NCBI GenBank assembly: GCA_902553145.1
Contig: CACDKD010000003.1
Location: 66,168-130,167, forward strand
Reading direction: 5' to 3'
DNA from: an uncultured Gammaproteobacteria bacterium
GTDB lineage: Bacteria > Pseudomonadota > Gammaproteobacteria > Steroidobacterales > UBA11654
DNA: 64,000 nucleotides
Below are positions 51,531 to 61,480 of the stretch, one piece after another. The position numbers were made by a program, and so were the translations under genes. The notes beneath the pieces were generated by a model. That model searched no databases. It was not told the DNA's origin and worked only from the letters and a program-made list of their open reading frames with translations. Every line of letters starts with the position of its first letter. Position 1 is the stretch's first letter.

Positions 51531-53543
51531 TTAATATTTCTCATACCAGTCTAAATATCGGTCTAGTCGATCCTTAATATAACTTGGCTTACTTAATCCA
51601 TGATGTTCATTTGGGTAAATAATAAGTTGTGTAGGTATTTCCAGATGTTTTAAAGCTTGATACATTTGCTCTGATCCGAGCAGAGGTACATTCCAGTCCT
51701 TTTCTCCCACTAAAAATAGAGTTGGTGTAACTATCTCATCAGCATTTAGAAATGGATGAGAAACATCTAACCAGGCATCCAAGTTGTCCCATGGGGTTCC
51801 AAGCTCAATAATATACTCCCTTATGTAGTGGTCATGCCCAAAGCCGCTTAAGATGTTTGATATTCCAGCTCCTGAAGTCGCCGCATGAAAACGATTATCT
51901 TTTGCTATAACATAATTAGTAAGCATACCTCCGTAGCTCCAACCACCGATTCCCAATTTATTTCCATCGATATAGCCAAGATCAAGTGCATAATCTAAAG
52001 CAGCACTGATATCTTTTGAATCTTCGATTCCCCATTTAGCAAAAATAGATTTTTGGAATTCAAAACCCCTTCCAGAGCTACCTCTAGGATTTGTTACTAT
52101 CACTACGTAACCTTTTGATGCAAAGAGCTGCCAATCAAAATCAAAATACCTCCCATACTGTGAAACTGGTCCGCCATGGATCCTTATTATTAGAGGATAT
52201 TTTTTCTTTGGATCAAAATTAGGCGGTTTAATCATCATCCCATTGATTGTAAGCCCATCAAAACTTTGAAAGGAAATAAGCTCTGTTGATCCAATTAACT
52301 TATTTTTAATAAATTGCTCGTTCACAGATGTAATGGCATTAATCTGATCTTCTTTTAAATGATAAATTTCGCTAGGTATGCTTGAAGTAGAAGACTGAAA
52401 GACGACCTCATTATTGATAGCAAAATAGCTTCTTGAGTAGCCAGTTAGATACATATTTTCTGGAGTTACTTTCTTAGATGAATTGTCTTGCAATGAGTAT
52501 TTCATTAGCTGACTCTTCATATCATCTTCAAGGATAAAGAAAACACTTTGCCCATCTTTTGACCATTGTGGCATGCGTGTGTTGCGGTCGAATTCTCGAG
52601 TAATAAAATCTATATCACCACTTTCCACATCGATAATAGATACTTCTTCAAGAGCATACCAAAGCATTGAATGATCGCCACCATGTAAGTATGCAATTTT
52701 CTTTCCATCAGGGCTCCACTCAGGTCTTGATGGATATTGTGTAGACAAATCTACACCATTCTTTGAAATAACTTTCCTGGGATTCTCATCCTCATTTAAG
52801 TCTTTGATAAAAATTTCCCAATTATTATGTCTGTCAAAGTCCCCTTCTTTTGTCATGTAAGCAATGCTTTGTCCATTTGGAGAGATTGAGGGATGAAGAT
52901 GATCTCTCTGCCCCGACGTTACCTGTTCCACTCTTCTAGATTTTGGATCAAATATAAACAAATGATCTCTATCGTTTCCAAGAAAACCTTCATAATCCCT
53001 TTTGAATTGATAACGATCGATAACTACTGGAGAGGGTGTTTTACTTTTATCTTTATCTTCGGATTTCATATTGCCAATAAAAGCAATCGAACTTCCATCT
53101 TCAGAAATATCGTAGTCACTGATGTTGCCATCGAAATTAGTCAGCCTTCTTTTTATCCTATTCGATAAATTTAGAGACCAAAGTTGAGTATTATTTTTTC
53201 CTGATGCCTTTTCACCAGATGAAAGGAAATAGATTGATTTTGAATCGCCTGAAAACTTGACTGATGAGAAACTAAAGCCTTTTCTCCCATTAGATCTCAG
53301 TAAAACCACTTTTTTTCCACTTTTTATGTCAAGAAGGTAAAGAGTATCCTTGAAATTATCATCTTTTTTGTTTGCCTGGCTGGTTATATATATCAGACTG
53401 TTTCCATCGTTTGAAACATCAGAGAGAGTGACGCTTTTGATGGCAAAAATATCATCAGTTTCAAATGAATCTAGAGCATACGTCGGTGAGAATAAAAATA
53501 CTAAAAGCAGGAAGACAGTTTTATTTAATCTCATAATTATCAC
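51531..53543 (-). CDS. Secreted S9-family (acylaminoacyl/prolyl-oligopeptidase-like) serine peptidase
   Basis: A 670-residue exported peptidase with signal peptide (about 1-23, SPTYALDS). An N-terminal seven-bladed beta-propeller of TolB-like repeats (DISEDGSSIAFIGN, SPNGQSIAYMTKEG, SPDGKKIAYLHGGD) covers the C-terminal alpha/beta-hydrolase domain. The catalytic serine is in GIGGWSYGGMLTNYV, the Asp in LVGEKDWNVP and the His in YPNEHHGLSKP. It would cleave short peptides in the periplasm. It ends 12 bases from the convergent HMG-CoA synthase gene. Confidence 0.95.
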   Translation of the reverse strand: MIIMRLNKTVFLLLVFLFSPTYALDSFETDDIFAIKSVTLSDVSNDGNSLIYITSQANKKDDNFKDTLYLLDIKSGKKVVLLRSNGRKGFSFSSVKFSGDSKSIYFLSSGEKASGKNNTQLWSLNLSNRIKRRLTNFDGNISDYDISEDGSSIAFIGNMKSEDKDKSKTPSPVVIDRYQFKRDYEGFLGNDRDHLFIFDPKSRRVEQVTSGQRDHLHPSISPNGQSIAYMTKEGDFDRHNNWEIFIKDLNEDENPRKVISKNGVDLSTQYPSRPEWSPDGKKIAYLHGGDHSMLWYALEEVSIIDVESGDIDFITREFDRNTRMPQWSKDGQSVFFILEDDMKSQLMKYSLQDNSSKKVTPENMYLTGYSRSYFAINNEVVFQSSTSSIPSEIYHLKEDQINAITSVNEQFIKNKLIGSTELISFQSFDGLTINGMMIKPPNFDPKKKYPLIIRIHGGPVSQYGRYFDFDWQLFASKGYVVIVTNPRGSSGRGFEFQKSIFAKWGIEDSKDISAALDYALDLGYIDGNKLGIGGWSYGGMLTNYVIAKDNRFHAATSGAGISNILSGFGHDHYIREYIIELGTPWDNLDAWLDVSHPFLNADEIVTPTLFLVGEKDWNVPLLGSEQMYQALKHLEIPTQLIIYPNEHHGLSKPSYIKDRLDRYLDWYEKY

Positions 53544-53568
53544 TCCAAAATAGATCCTAATATTCTTA

Positions 53569-55068
53569 CTAATCTTGTCTAAGTGTTTTTAACATGCAGA
53601 AGATGAATATTGGAAATAAGATCAGCAAAGGCGGTGACATAAGCAAGATCACATCCATAGCTATTCGATTACTGTTTATCAAGAACAAAGCCGCTGGAAG
53701 TATTGACAGCACAAATGCCCACATTAGACGATTTTTACGGGCTGGTTCAGTTTCCTCATTGGTCACTTCTTGAACATGAGACGCAAGAATATATGAGACT
53801 GAATCATAGGACGTGGCAACAAATATAATGACAATAATTGAGTATGCTAAAACGAACATTTCACCATAGGGAAGTGTCATTAGGATTTTGGTGGATGTTG
53901 CTTGGTGACCAATATCTGAAAGTATCTGCGTGACATTCATTTGACCGGTTAGCTCTAGGTTAATTGCATAATTTCCCAAGATAGAGAAAAACAAGAAGCA
54001 TCCAAGTGATCCGAAAACCAGCATTCCTAGAACCACTTCTTTTAATGTTCTGCCTTTTGAAACCCTTGCAACAAATAAACCAACTTGTGGACCTAGCGCT
54101 ATCCACCATGCCCAATAAAAAATAGTCCAAGCTTCGGCAAATTCTGAATCCTCAACAATCCCAAGGGTATTCATTGCAAAAAAGTTCTTTCCTAATTCAG
54201 ACATTGCTTGAGAAGTTAATGTGAATATTTCTCCAGCTGGACCAAGTGCCAGAACTCCCAGCAGAAATAAAAGCGAAATGATGATATTAATATTGCTAAT
54301 AACCCTGATTCCACTGTATATTCCTCGGTAAACACTGAAGGCAAATAGTCCTGTGCAGACTGCCAGCATAGATAAATCAAGATTCAGATCATGATTAATG
54401 TTTAAAAGCTCAGAGAAGCCTGCACCAATAATCGGAACATATAATCCGATTGATCCTCCAGATGCTCCAATCAAGACAAGCACAAAAATGAAATCAACGA
54501 TTCGTCCGAAAGTTGTTTTTTCTACAATATTGTTTTTCGATGTCCTTAATGCAGAACTCAATCGAAGTGATCCAATATTGTGTTTATAAAATGGGACAGC
54601 AACTGCGATTGCTGGAATGGTATACAATGCCCATCCCGTGAAACCCCAGTGAAAAACACCGTATGCAGATGCAAGATGATAGGCTCTGTCAGAGAAGGGC
54701 TCAATACCAAATAAACCCTCGCCTGCATAATACGCCCATTCAACGATCGACCAGTACAAGATACCGCCCCCAATTCCAGAGCAAAACAGCATGCATGCCC
54801 AGCTGAATAGTGAATAATCGGGTCCAATTTCATTCCCACCCAATCGATGATTGCCAAATTTTGAGAAAGCAATGTACAGCACAAAAAGCAGCATGCAGGC
54901 ACCAAATATCATGTAAGTTGCACCAAAGATATCTACAGTCAATAAGTAAGTGCTTCTGATAAAATCAGCGGATTCTTTTGGGTAAAGTGCAATAGGTGTT
55001 GCGATTAATGCAATGGCTCCCAGTACTGAGAGAGTTGTGATCTTATCGGTGCTGCTATTTTTCGTCAT
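53569..55068 (-). CDS. BCCT-family betaine/carnitine/choline transporter
   Basis: A 499-residue, twelve-helix sodium- or proton-coupled transporter for quaternary ammonium compounds. The family signature is present in AWTIFYWAWWIALGPQVGLFVARVSKGRTLKEVVLG, and GIGGGILYWSIVEWAYY and VFHWGFTGWALYTIPAIAVAVPFY in the earlier helices. No regulatory C-terminal tail. It starts inside the end of a 44-aa membrane ORF, overlapping by 14 bases. Substrate (glycine betaine, carnitine, DMSP or choline) is not determined. Confidence 0.95.
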   Translation of the reverse strand: MTKNSSTDKITTLSVLGAIALIATPIALYPKESADFIRSTYLLTVDIFGATYMIFGACMLLFVLYIAFSKFGNHRLGGNEIGPDYSLFSWACMLFCSGIGGGILYWSIVEWAYYAGEGLFGIEPFSDRAYHLASAYGVFHWGFTGWALYTIPAIAVAVPFYKHNIGSLRLSSALRTSKNNIVEKTTFGRIVDFIFVLVLIGASGGSIGLYVPIIGAGFSELLNINHDLNLDLSMLAVCTGLFAFSVYRGIYSGIRVISNINIIISLLFLLGVLALGPAGEIFTLTSQAMSELGKNFFAMNTLGIVEDSEFAEAWTIFYWAWWIALGPQVGLFVARVSKGRTLKEVVLGMLVFGSLGCFLFFSILGNYAINLELTGQMNVTQILSDIGHQATSTKILMTLPYGEMFVLAYSIIVIIFVATSYDSVSYILASHVQEVTNEETEPARKNRLMWAFVLSILPAALFLINSNRIAMDVILLMSPPLLILFPIFIFCMLKTLRQD

Positions 55069-55189
55069 CTATAGCTAATTCGGACTCTGCGTAATTTTTC
55101 GCCATTTCACCAACCAAGAAAAATTCAAAGGTTGTCAGAACAACAAAAATTAAAAAAAATACACTCAAGGTAACGATAATTTCTCTCAC
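55055..55189 (-). CDS. Unannotated 44-aa single-helix membrane protein coupled to the BCCT gene
   Basis: Below the ORF-track cut-off. The complement from GTG at 55189 reads MREIIVTLSVFFLIFVVLTTFEFFLVGEMAKNYAESELAIDDEK, then TAG at 55055-55057. A single strong transmembrane segment (about 5-25) is followed by an acidic, soluble tail. It overlaps the BCCT start by 14 bases, so its translation is coupled. The situation is similar to the small DUF4212 partner of the SSS symporter at 37.2 kb. No family recognised. Confidence 0.6.
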   Translation of the reverse strand: MREIIVTLSVFFLIFVVLTTFEFFLVGEMAKNYAESELAIDDEK

Positions 55190-55219
55190 TTTTTACTCGC
55201 GATAAATTGTTAAATACAG

Positions 55220-55237
55220 TGTCTTTGTGTCAAGACA
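55220..55237. promoter_or_regulatory. Small inverted repeat between the BCCT unit and the aldolase gene
   Basis: TGTCTT and AAGACA flank the 6-base spacer TGTGTC in a 95-base divergent spacer. It overlaps a possible promoter of the aldolase gene (TTGTGT, N16, TATCAT). Could be an operator; short enough to be chance. Confidence 0.28.
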
Positions 55238-55284
55238 TAAGAAGTGTATCATATAGGATTCTGACCTCAATTTTAATTAGATAT

Positions 55285-56091
55285 ATGAGCACACCAAAGG
55301 ACATTGACAGAAGCAAGGGTAAGCTTCCACAAAAAGAAAAAGGATCTTTGACCCCAATCATGATTTCTACAATCGAGGAGGCAAGAAGGCATCAGCTTGA
55401 AAGATTGGCGGCCTCATTCAGACTGTTTGCATATTATGGGTTTGATGAAGGCTTGGCTGGGCATATTACACTCAGGGATCCAGAGTTTCAGGATCACTTT
55501 TGGGTTAATCCGCTTGGAATGAACTTTGCACATATCACAGTTTCAGATTTATTATTGGTCAAGGAAGATGGCGAGATCATTCAAGGCGAAAGACCAATTA
55601 ATCCAGCTGCTTTCTTCATTCATTCAGCGATCCATGCAGCCAGACCAGATGTAAATTCAGCAGCACATGCCCACTCTATATATGGGAGAACTTTCTCGAC
55701 ATTAGGAAAGGCATTGGATCCCATCACCCAAGATGCAGCGATGTTCTATGAAGAGCAATCCCTTTATTCCGATTATGGCGGAGTGGCATTTGATAAAGGG
55801 GAGGGCGAAGAAATAGCCAAAGCACTCGGTGAAAAAAGAACTGCAATATTGCAAAATCATGGATTATTAACCACTGGTCAAACCGTAGATGTGGCCACCT
55901 GGTTGTTTATTTCCATGGACAAATGCTGCCAAAGCCAGTTATTGGCAGAAGCGTCTGGAAAACCAATTATCATTCCGGATGAAATGGCAGAGCATGCTAA
56001 AAAACAGGCGGGAACGGACCTGATTCTTTGGGCAAGCTTTCAACCTCTTTACGATCTTATTTATGAATTATCACCAGATTTTTTGGATTAA
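55285..56091 (+). CDS. Class II aldolase/adducin family protein
   Basis: A 268-residue zinc-dependent aldolase-fold protein. I start it at 55285 (MSTPKDIDRSKGKLPQKEKG) instead of 55207, since the upstream residues lie in the likely promoter. Family features: RLFAYYGFDEGLAGHITLRDP, HAARPDVNSAAHAHSIYGRTFST (zinc histidines) and AILQNHGLLTTGQTVDVATWLF. It may cleave a phosphorylated or free hydroxy-compound to an aldehyde; the substrate is unknown. It is followed after 3 bases by the aldehyde dehydrogenase, so the pair could form one pathway. Confidence 0.9.
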   Translation: MSTPKDIDRSKGKLPQKEKGSLTPIMISTIEEARRHQLERLAASFRLFAYYGFDEGLAGHITLRDPEFQDHFWVNPLGMNFAHITVSDLLLVKEDGEIIQGERPINPAAFFIHSAIHAARPDVNSAAHAHSIYGRTFSTLGKALDPITQDAAMFYEEQSLYSDYGGVAFDKGEGEEIAKALGEKRTAILQNHGLLTTGQTVDVATWLFISMDKCCQSQLLAEASGKPIIIPDEMAEHAKKQAGTDLILWASFQPLYDLIYELSPDFLD

Positions 56092-56094
56092 AAG

Positions 56095-57495
56095 ATGCAG
56101 CAAACATTAGAGAAGCAAAAAATTCAGTCTAGACGACAAATCTATCCAAGCCTATCCATCAGAACAGATCGGCTTGATCGAATGCTCGATATGATGCTCG
56201 AATATCAAACAAGAATACCCGAAGCATTATCAGAAGATTTTGGTCACCGACCCGAAATGCTAACGAAATTTGCTGAACTAGCAGCTACATTCGATTCAAT
56301 ACACTTTATCAAGAAAAATCTAAAATCTTGGATGAAGCCAGAGAGAAGGAAGGCAACTCCTCCATTTAACTTATTTGGCGCTAAGGCTTACATCCAATAT
56401 CAGCCCGTAGGTGTTGTAGGGATCATAAGTCCATGGAATTATCCATTTAATTTAACTTTTGGCCCACTTGCAGTGGTTCTTGCTGCAGGCAATAGAGCAA
56501 TGATAAAACCATCCGAATATACACCAAGATCATCCAGCTTAATGAAATCCATGATTAATAAATATTTTGATGCTGATGAAGTTGAGGTATTTCCTGGAGA
56601 TGCTTCTGTTGGCCAAGAATTTAGTTCACTGCATTTTGATCACCTTTTATTTACTGGTTCTACCTCGGTTGCAAAAAAAGTCATGGAAGCTGCATCAAAA
56701 AATTTAGTGCCTGTAACACTAGAACTGGGCGGCAAATCACCAGCAATCATTGGTGAAAGCGCAGACTTAAAGAAAGCATCGGATAGAATCTGGAATGGAA
56801 AATTGATGAATGCAGGACAAACTTGTATTGCACCCGATTATGTCTATGTCAAAGAAGAGGTTCTTGGAGATTGGATGGAGGCAACTAACAATTCTATCTC
56901 ATTAATGTACCCCTCTATTTTTGATAATGACGATTACACGTCAGTGGTTAATGAAGGACATTATGCAAGACTTGATGGCTATATTGAGGATGCAAAAAAT
57001 AAGGGGGCTAATGTCATAGAGATCAATCCAGCAAACGAGTCAGAAAAATCCCACAATAAAATGATGCCCACAATTGTTCTTAATGCAACCGATGATATGT
57101 TGGTGATGCAGGAGGAAATATTTGGTCCGATTATGCCAGTGAAAACTTACAATCAAATTGATGAAGTTGTTGATTACATCAATTTGCATGAAAGACCGCT
57201 TGGGCTTTATTATTTTGGAAATAAAAAGAGCGAAGAAGAATTTGTTATGTCTAATACTGTTTCTGGCGGTGCTGCACTCAATGATGTTATTTTTCAATTT
57301 ATACAGGATGATCTTCCTTTTGGAGGCATTGGTCCAAGTGGAATGGGAAATTACCATGGGATTGAGGGTTTTAGAACCTTTTCTCATGCAAGAGGGGTTT
57401 ATAAACAAACATCGTTTGAGACTGTTTTGAAGCTGATGCGACCACCGTTTGGTAAATTAGTTGATCAAATTGTTTCAACCAAGATAAAAAAGTAA
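56095..57495 (+). CDS. Aldehyde dehydrogenase (coniferyl aldehyde dehydrogenase-like)
   Basis: A 466-residue NAD(P)-dependent ALDH. It contains GVVGIISPWNYPFNLTFGPLAVVLAAGNRAMIKPSEYTPRSS, LLFTGSTSVAKKVMEAASKNLVPVTLELGGKSPAIIG (general base Glu in LELGGKSP) and MNAGQTCIAPDYVYV with the catalytic cysteine. The short length and PDYV after the cysteine are typical of the coniferyl-aldehyde/CalB subgroup, which also takes aliphatic aldehydes. It sits in a run aldolase-ALDH-ferredoxin, convergent with a PQQ alcohol dehydrogenase. Confidence 0.93.
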   Translation: MQQTLEKQKIQSRRQIYPSLSIRTDRLDRMLDMMLEYQTRIPEALSEDFGHRPEMLTKFAELAATFDSIHFIKKNLKSWMKPERRKATPPFNLFGAKAYIQYQPVGVVGIISPWNYPFNLTFGPLAVVLAAGNRAMIKPSEYTPRSSSLMKSMINKYFDADEVEVFPGDASVGQEFSSLHFDHLLFTGSTSVAKKVMEAASKNLVPVTLELGGKSPAIIGESADLKKASDRIWNGKLMNAGQTCIAPDYVYVKEEVLGDWMEATNNSISLMYPSIFDNDDYTSVVNEGHYARLDGYIEDAKNKGANVIEINPANESEKSHNKMMPTIVLNATDDMLVMQEEIFGPIMPVKTYNQIDEVVDYINLHERPLGLYYFGNKKSEEEFVMSNTVSGGAALNDVIFQFIQDDLPFGGIGPSGMGNYHGIEGFRTFSHARGVYKQTSFETVLKLMRPPFGKLVDQIVSTKIKK

Positions 57496-57861
57496 TTGAG
57501 CCTAACTATTAATTCACTCATAAAAGAAAAAATACATGATCTGGGCATCGATGTAATCGATAGGCATATCTTTCTTTGCGCAGATCAAACTGAACCAAAG
57601 TGTGCACCCAAGAGAAAAACGTTGGAATCCTGGGATTTTCTCAAGGCAAGACTTGCAGAGTTGGAGATTGATAATCGAGGCGGCATTTACCGATCAAAAG
57701 TTAATTGCCTAAGGGTTTGCTCGAATGGTCCAATCGCAGTTGTTTATCCAGATGCTGTCTGGTATCAAAACTGCACTCCTGATGTTTTAGAAATAATCAT
57801 CCAAGAGCATCTGATAGAGGGCAGAATTGTTGATGAGTATGTTATTTCAAAGCCGAGTTAA
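57496..57861 (+). CDS. Thioredoxin-like (2Fe-2S) ferredoxin
   Basis: A 121-residue protein of the NuoE/thioredoxin-like ferredoxin class: [35 protein letters not shown]...[39 protein letters not shown]. Four cysteines in the C-x8-C and C-x3-C arrangement ([17 protein letters not shown]) can hold a [2Fe-2S] cluster. Start is TTG directly after the ALDH stop. Its 3' end overlaps the convergent PQQ dehydrogenase gene by 20 bases. Possible role as electron carrier for the neighbouring oxidations, unproven. Confidence 0.88.
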   Translation: MSLTINSLIKEKIHDLGIDVIDRHIFLCADQTEPKCAPKRKTLESWDFLKARLAELEIDNRGGIYRSKVNCLRVCSNGPIAVVYPDAVWYQNCTPDVLEIIIQEHLIEGRIVDEYVISKPS

Positions 57862-59944
57862 TGGTTTCGAATAAGTAAGTCTCATTTGCTCTTTGGATGA
57901 GGTAGGCATGAATATCCTCGACATCCTGTTCGCTTAGTCGACTTGCAAATCCAACCATTCCTTTATCGACATAAAGTCCACCGAGTGTGATCGCGTTGAA
58001 TTTCTCATGAGTTTCTGCTGACATATACCTGAGATCAGCCAATACTCCGCCTCCAACGGCACCAGCTCCATGACACATATGGCATTCCCAATGATAAAGG
58101 TCTTCACCTCTGGCAATGCTTGCTTGATCTTCTATTGGTGCAGGAGGTTTTGGCATTTCTAAATTTCTTGGCCTTTCTGGAAGTTTTAAATCGCCGTCAA
58201 GTGCGAAAGTAACGATCCGCCCATTGATGGGTCCACCAGTATTTTTAGGCGGCAGACCGGCCTGAAGTGCAAATACTCCTCCATACCCAACAACAACAGT
58301 GACATATTGTCTTCCATCAATGCTATAGGTGATGGGGGCGGCGACAATTCCATTCTTTAAGTCTTCGCTCCATTTTTTTTCGCCAGATTTTGCATCATAT
58401 GCAACAAGTTCACCATCAGATGTGCCCTGAAAGACAAGATTGCCATCCGTCGATAAAATTCCTCCATTCCATGGTAGTGTTAGATATTGCTTCCACACCT
58501 CCTTTTGTTCCACCGGATCCCATGCACTCAGACGACCCCTTATGCTTCTTGCCAATAGCATTAGCTGAAGAAGATTCTTAGGCGGTGCCATGACTGTTAG
58601 ATCGCCCGCAGTATTCCATCCTTTGGCATCGTATTCATAATCATCATCTTTCTTCATTGGCATATAGAGCTCTTGAGCCGGAATGTAGACCAAGCCCGTT
58701 TTTGGGTTATATGACATGGGCATCCAATTGTGTCCACCAAGAGCACCAGGAAAGATTAGTTTTTCGGCTTCATCATAATCGGCTAAATCTGTTTTTACCG
58801 GTCTTCCGGTTTCAAGATCAATATGACTCGCCCATGTTGCTTGAACGTATTTTTCTGCTGATAGAAGTTCACCGTTCGTTCGGTCAATCACGTAAAAGAA
58901 ACCATTTTTAGGGGCTTGCATTAGTACTTTCCTTGCTTCGCCTTTAATGGTGATATCAGCAAGAATTATGTGTTGAGTCGCTGTGTAATCCCAATTATCT
59001 CCCGGGGTAGTTTGATAATGCCAAACGTATTCACCCGTCTCTGGTCTCAAAGCAACTATTGAAGACACAAATAAGTTATCCCCGCCACCTGGGCTTCTTA
59101 TCTTATAGTTCCATGGGGAAGCATTGCCAGTCCCAATGTAGAGAAGATCGAGGTCAGGATCATACGCCATTGAGTCCCATACGGTTCCACCGCCACCATA
59201 TTCCCACCATTTAGCTCCTTTCCAAGTTTTAGAAGCCATTTCCATCGCTGAATTCTCAAATCCTTCATCAGGGTTTCCTGGAACCGTGTAGAAACGCCAT
59301 GCCATTTCACCATCGTCGGTATTGTAAGCACTGACATATCCCCTGACCCCAAAATCAGCACCTCCATTGCCAATGATTACCTTATCTTTAATAATCCTTG
59401 GAGCACCCGTGATGCTATATGGCTTGCTATCATTGACTGTCATTTTCTCCCAAATGACTGCGCCTGTTTGGGCATTCAACGCGATGAGTCTCCCATCCAA
59501 TGTTCCGACAAATATTTTTCCTTCCCAAATTGCAACGCCTCGATTAACTACATCGCAACAAACAAAATAAGCTTTTTCTTTTGGCACCTTTGGATCAAAC
59601 TTCCAGAGTAATTCCCCATTAAGAGCATTGTGAGCATATACCACGCTCCATGCACCTGTAGAAAACATGACGCCATCAGAAACAATTGGAGTTGCTTCAT
59701 GACCCCTATTGCTGTCAAGATCCGCAAACCATTCTATTCCGAGCCGATCAATATTCTCTGTATTGACCTGATTCAATTCGCTGAATCTTTGTTCATCATA
59801 TGTTCTGCCATGAGATAACCACTCTTGGCTATTGTTTTTGGATTCTTTAATTGAATCTCCATTGACTTGAAAATCAGCACCGTGAACATCCGATAAAAAT
59901 AAGGAAAAAAGTCCGATGGATAGTATTTTAGTGAAAAATTTCAT
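57842..59944 (-). CDS. PQQ-dependent alcohol dehydrogenase with C-terminal cytochrome c (quinohaemoprotein)
   Basis: A 700-residue periplasmic enzyme. A signal peptide (about 1-22, SDVHG-ADF) leads to an eight-bladed propeller with tryptophan-docking repeats. The vicinal disulfide cysteines are in [12 protein letters not shown]. The catalytic Asp is in [13 protein letters not shown]; the residue two positions on is Thr, not the Asp seen in lanthanide-dependent enzymes, favouring calcium. The C-terminal domain carries a haem motif CHMCHG with a distal [20 protein letters not shown] (axial Met). It oxidises alcohols and passes electrons to the respiratory chain. No PQQ synthesis genes are in the window. 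Confidence 0.94.
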   Translation of the reverse strand: MKFFTKILSIGLFSLFLSDVHGADFQVNGDSIKESKNNSQEWLSHGRTYDEQRFSELNQVNTENIDRLGIEWFADLDSNRGHEATPIVSDGVMFSTGAWSVVYAHNALNGELLWKFDPKVPKEKAYFVCCDVVNRGVAIWEGKIFVGTLDGRLIALNAQTGAVIWEKMTVNDSKPYSITGAPRIIKDKVIIGNGGADFGVRGYVSAYNTDDGEMAWRFYTVPGNPDEGFENSAMEMASKTWKGAKWWEYGGGGTVWDSMAYDPDLDLLYIGTGNASPWNYKIRSPGGGDNLFVSSIVALRPETGEYVWHYQTTPGDNWDYTATQHIILADITIKGEARKVLMQAPKNGFFYVIDRTNGELLSAEKYVQATWASHIDLETGRPVKTDLADYDEAEKLIFPGALGGHNWMPMSYNPKTGLVYIPAQELYMPMKKDDDYEYDAKGWNTAGDLTVMAPPKNLLQLMLLARSIRGRLSAWDPVEQKEVWKQYLTLPWNGGILSTDGNLVFQGTSDGELVAYDAKSGEKKWSEDLKNGIVAAPITYSIDGRQYVTVVVGYGGVFALQAGLPPKNTGGPINGRIVTFALDGDLKLPERPRNLEMPKPPAPIEDQASIARGEDLYHWECHMCHGAGAVGGGVLADLRYMSAETHEKFNAITLGGLYVDKGMVGFASRLSEQDVEDIHAYLIQRANETYLFETINSALK

Positions 59945-60064
59945 GAAAATATTCTACAACAAAATTACCCTATTTATTTTTGCACTTAAAAACTTTTTCG
60001 TGGTTGTTTGACTTTTGGTTTAATTTATATTCATCTATGAAATCTATAGATTAAAGGGGGAAGC

Positions 60065-61480
60065 ATGATCCTTAAGTTCAAATATTCATTCTTAATTACA
60101 GGCGCCTTATTTATTTTTTGCGGAACATTAAATGTTCAATCTCAAATCAATGAAAAAGAGCTGATCAATTATGCTTATGAATCAACATACAAGCCGGTAG
60201 ATAGCGATAAGACAATCATCATCAATGCGAATATTCTGACGGGGCGAGGCGACTCAGTATTGGGGGGCGCTATTTTAATGGAAAACAATAAGATTATAGC
60301 GATTGGTAAGGACATAGACACTTCAGGTGCAAACGTCATAGATGCCCAAGGCAAATGGGTGACCCCTGGCATCATTGATATACACTCTCACATGGGTGTT
60401 TATCCTGCGCCAAGTTTAAGATCAAACTCTGATGGAAATGAGGCAACCAGTCCATCCACTCCCCATGTTTGGGCAGAGCATTCAGTTTGGACTCAAGACC
60501 CACAATATACTTTGGCCTTGAAAGGCGGAGTCACTTCTTTTCATGTACTGGTGGGATCTGCAAATTTGATAGGCGGCAGAGGCGTGACCCTAAAGAATGT
60601 TCGTAGCAGGACGGTCCAAGGCATGAAATTCCCAAATGCACCTTACTCTCTGAAAATGGCATGCGGCGAGAATCCCAAAAGGGTATATGGTGGAAGAAAC
60701 ACAGAGCCGCAAACACGTATGGGAAATGTTGCGGGTTATCGAAAGGAATGGATTAAAGCAAAAACATACCAAAAGCGTATCAATGAATATTCTGAAAAGT
60801 CAGATGAAGCGAAAGAAATGATTGATAGCCCAACTCGAAACATCGGGATGGAAACTCTGGTCGGTGTTTTAGAAGGAGATATTCTGGTTCATATGCATTG
60901 TTATCGAGGCGAAGAAATGGCAGTGATGCTGGATGTAGCAAAGGAATTTGATTATAAAATAAACACTTTTCATCACGCTGTAGAAGCCTATAAGATCGCT
61001 GACATATTGGCAAAAAATTCCGTCTGCGCTGCAGTATGGGCTGATTGGTGGGGATTTAAGCACGAAGCATTTGATATGGTCTGGGAGAATACAGCCATTA
61101 TTGATCAGGCAGAAAATAAAACTGGTTGTGCCATTGTGCACTCCGATTCAGCACTTGGGATACAACGTCTTAATCAAGAGGCTGCGAAAGCATTGGCGGC
61201 TGGTCAAAAAGCAGGATTAGACCTTGATAGGCAAAGAGCAATTCAATGGATTACTTTGAACCCTGCCATTGCATTGGGTATTGGCGATCAGGTAGGTTCA
61301 ATTGAGCCTGGAAAAATGGCGGATATTGTCATATGGTCTGATGATCCATTCAGTGTTTATGCGAAGGCAGAAAAAGTTTTCATCGATGGACATTTAAAAT
61401 TCGATATCAATGATCCCAACTCTTTTGAAAGAACAGACTTTGATCTTGGAATTATTGACCCTGAAGGAGATAGATTATGA
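60065..61480 (+). CDS. Secreted amidohydrolase, complete metal site
   Basis: A 471-residue imidazolonepropionase-like amidohydrolase with a signal peptide (about 1-26). The amidohydrolase metal ligands appear in order: HxH in GIIDIHSHMGVYP, His in ILVHMHCYRGEEM, His in NTFHHAVEAYKIA and Asp in IVHSDSALG. A C-terminal ALGIGDQVGSIEPGKMADIVIWSDDPF completes the composite beta-sandwich. It would hydrolyse an amide, lactam or peptide in the periplasm. Its stop overlaps the next start in ATGA, joining it tightly to a degenerate paralogue. Confidence 0.92.
   Translation: MILKFKYSFLITGALFIFCGTLNVQSQINEKELINYAYESTYKPVDSDKTIIINANILTGRGDSVLGGAILMENNKIIAIGKDIDTSGANVIDAQGKWVTPGIIDIHSHMGVYPAPSLRSNSDGNEATSPSTPHVWAEHSVWTQDPQYTLALKGGVTSFHVLVGSANLIGGRGVTLKNVRSRTVQGMKFPNAPYSLKMACGENPKRVYGGRNTEPQTRMGNVAGYRKEWIKAKTYQKRINEYSEKSDEAKEMIDSPTRNIGMETLVGVLEGDILVHMHCYRGEEMAVMLDVAKEFDYKINTFHHAVEAYKIADILAKNSVCAAVWADWWGFKHEAFDMVWENTAIIDQAENKTGCAIVHSDSALGIQRLNQEAAKALAAGQKAGLDLDRQRAIQWITLNPAIALGIGDQVGSIEPGKMADIVIWSDDPFSVYAKAEKVFIDGHLKFDINDPNSFERTDFDLGIIDPEGDRL

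Noticed and set aside
57040-57408. 122-aa minus-strand ORF
   Set aside because: Antisense to the aldehyde dehydrogenase gene, which has an intact motif set in its own frame.
59945-60064. Promoter TTGACT...TATATT before the amidohydrolase pair
   Set aside because: The two hexamers are only 12 bases apart, so the match is probably chance in an A/T-rich spacer.
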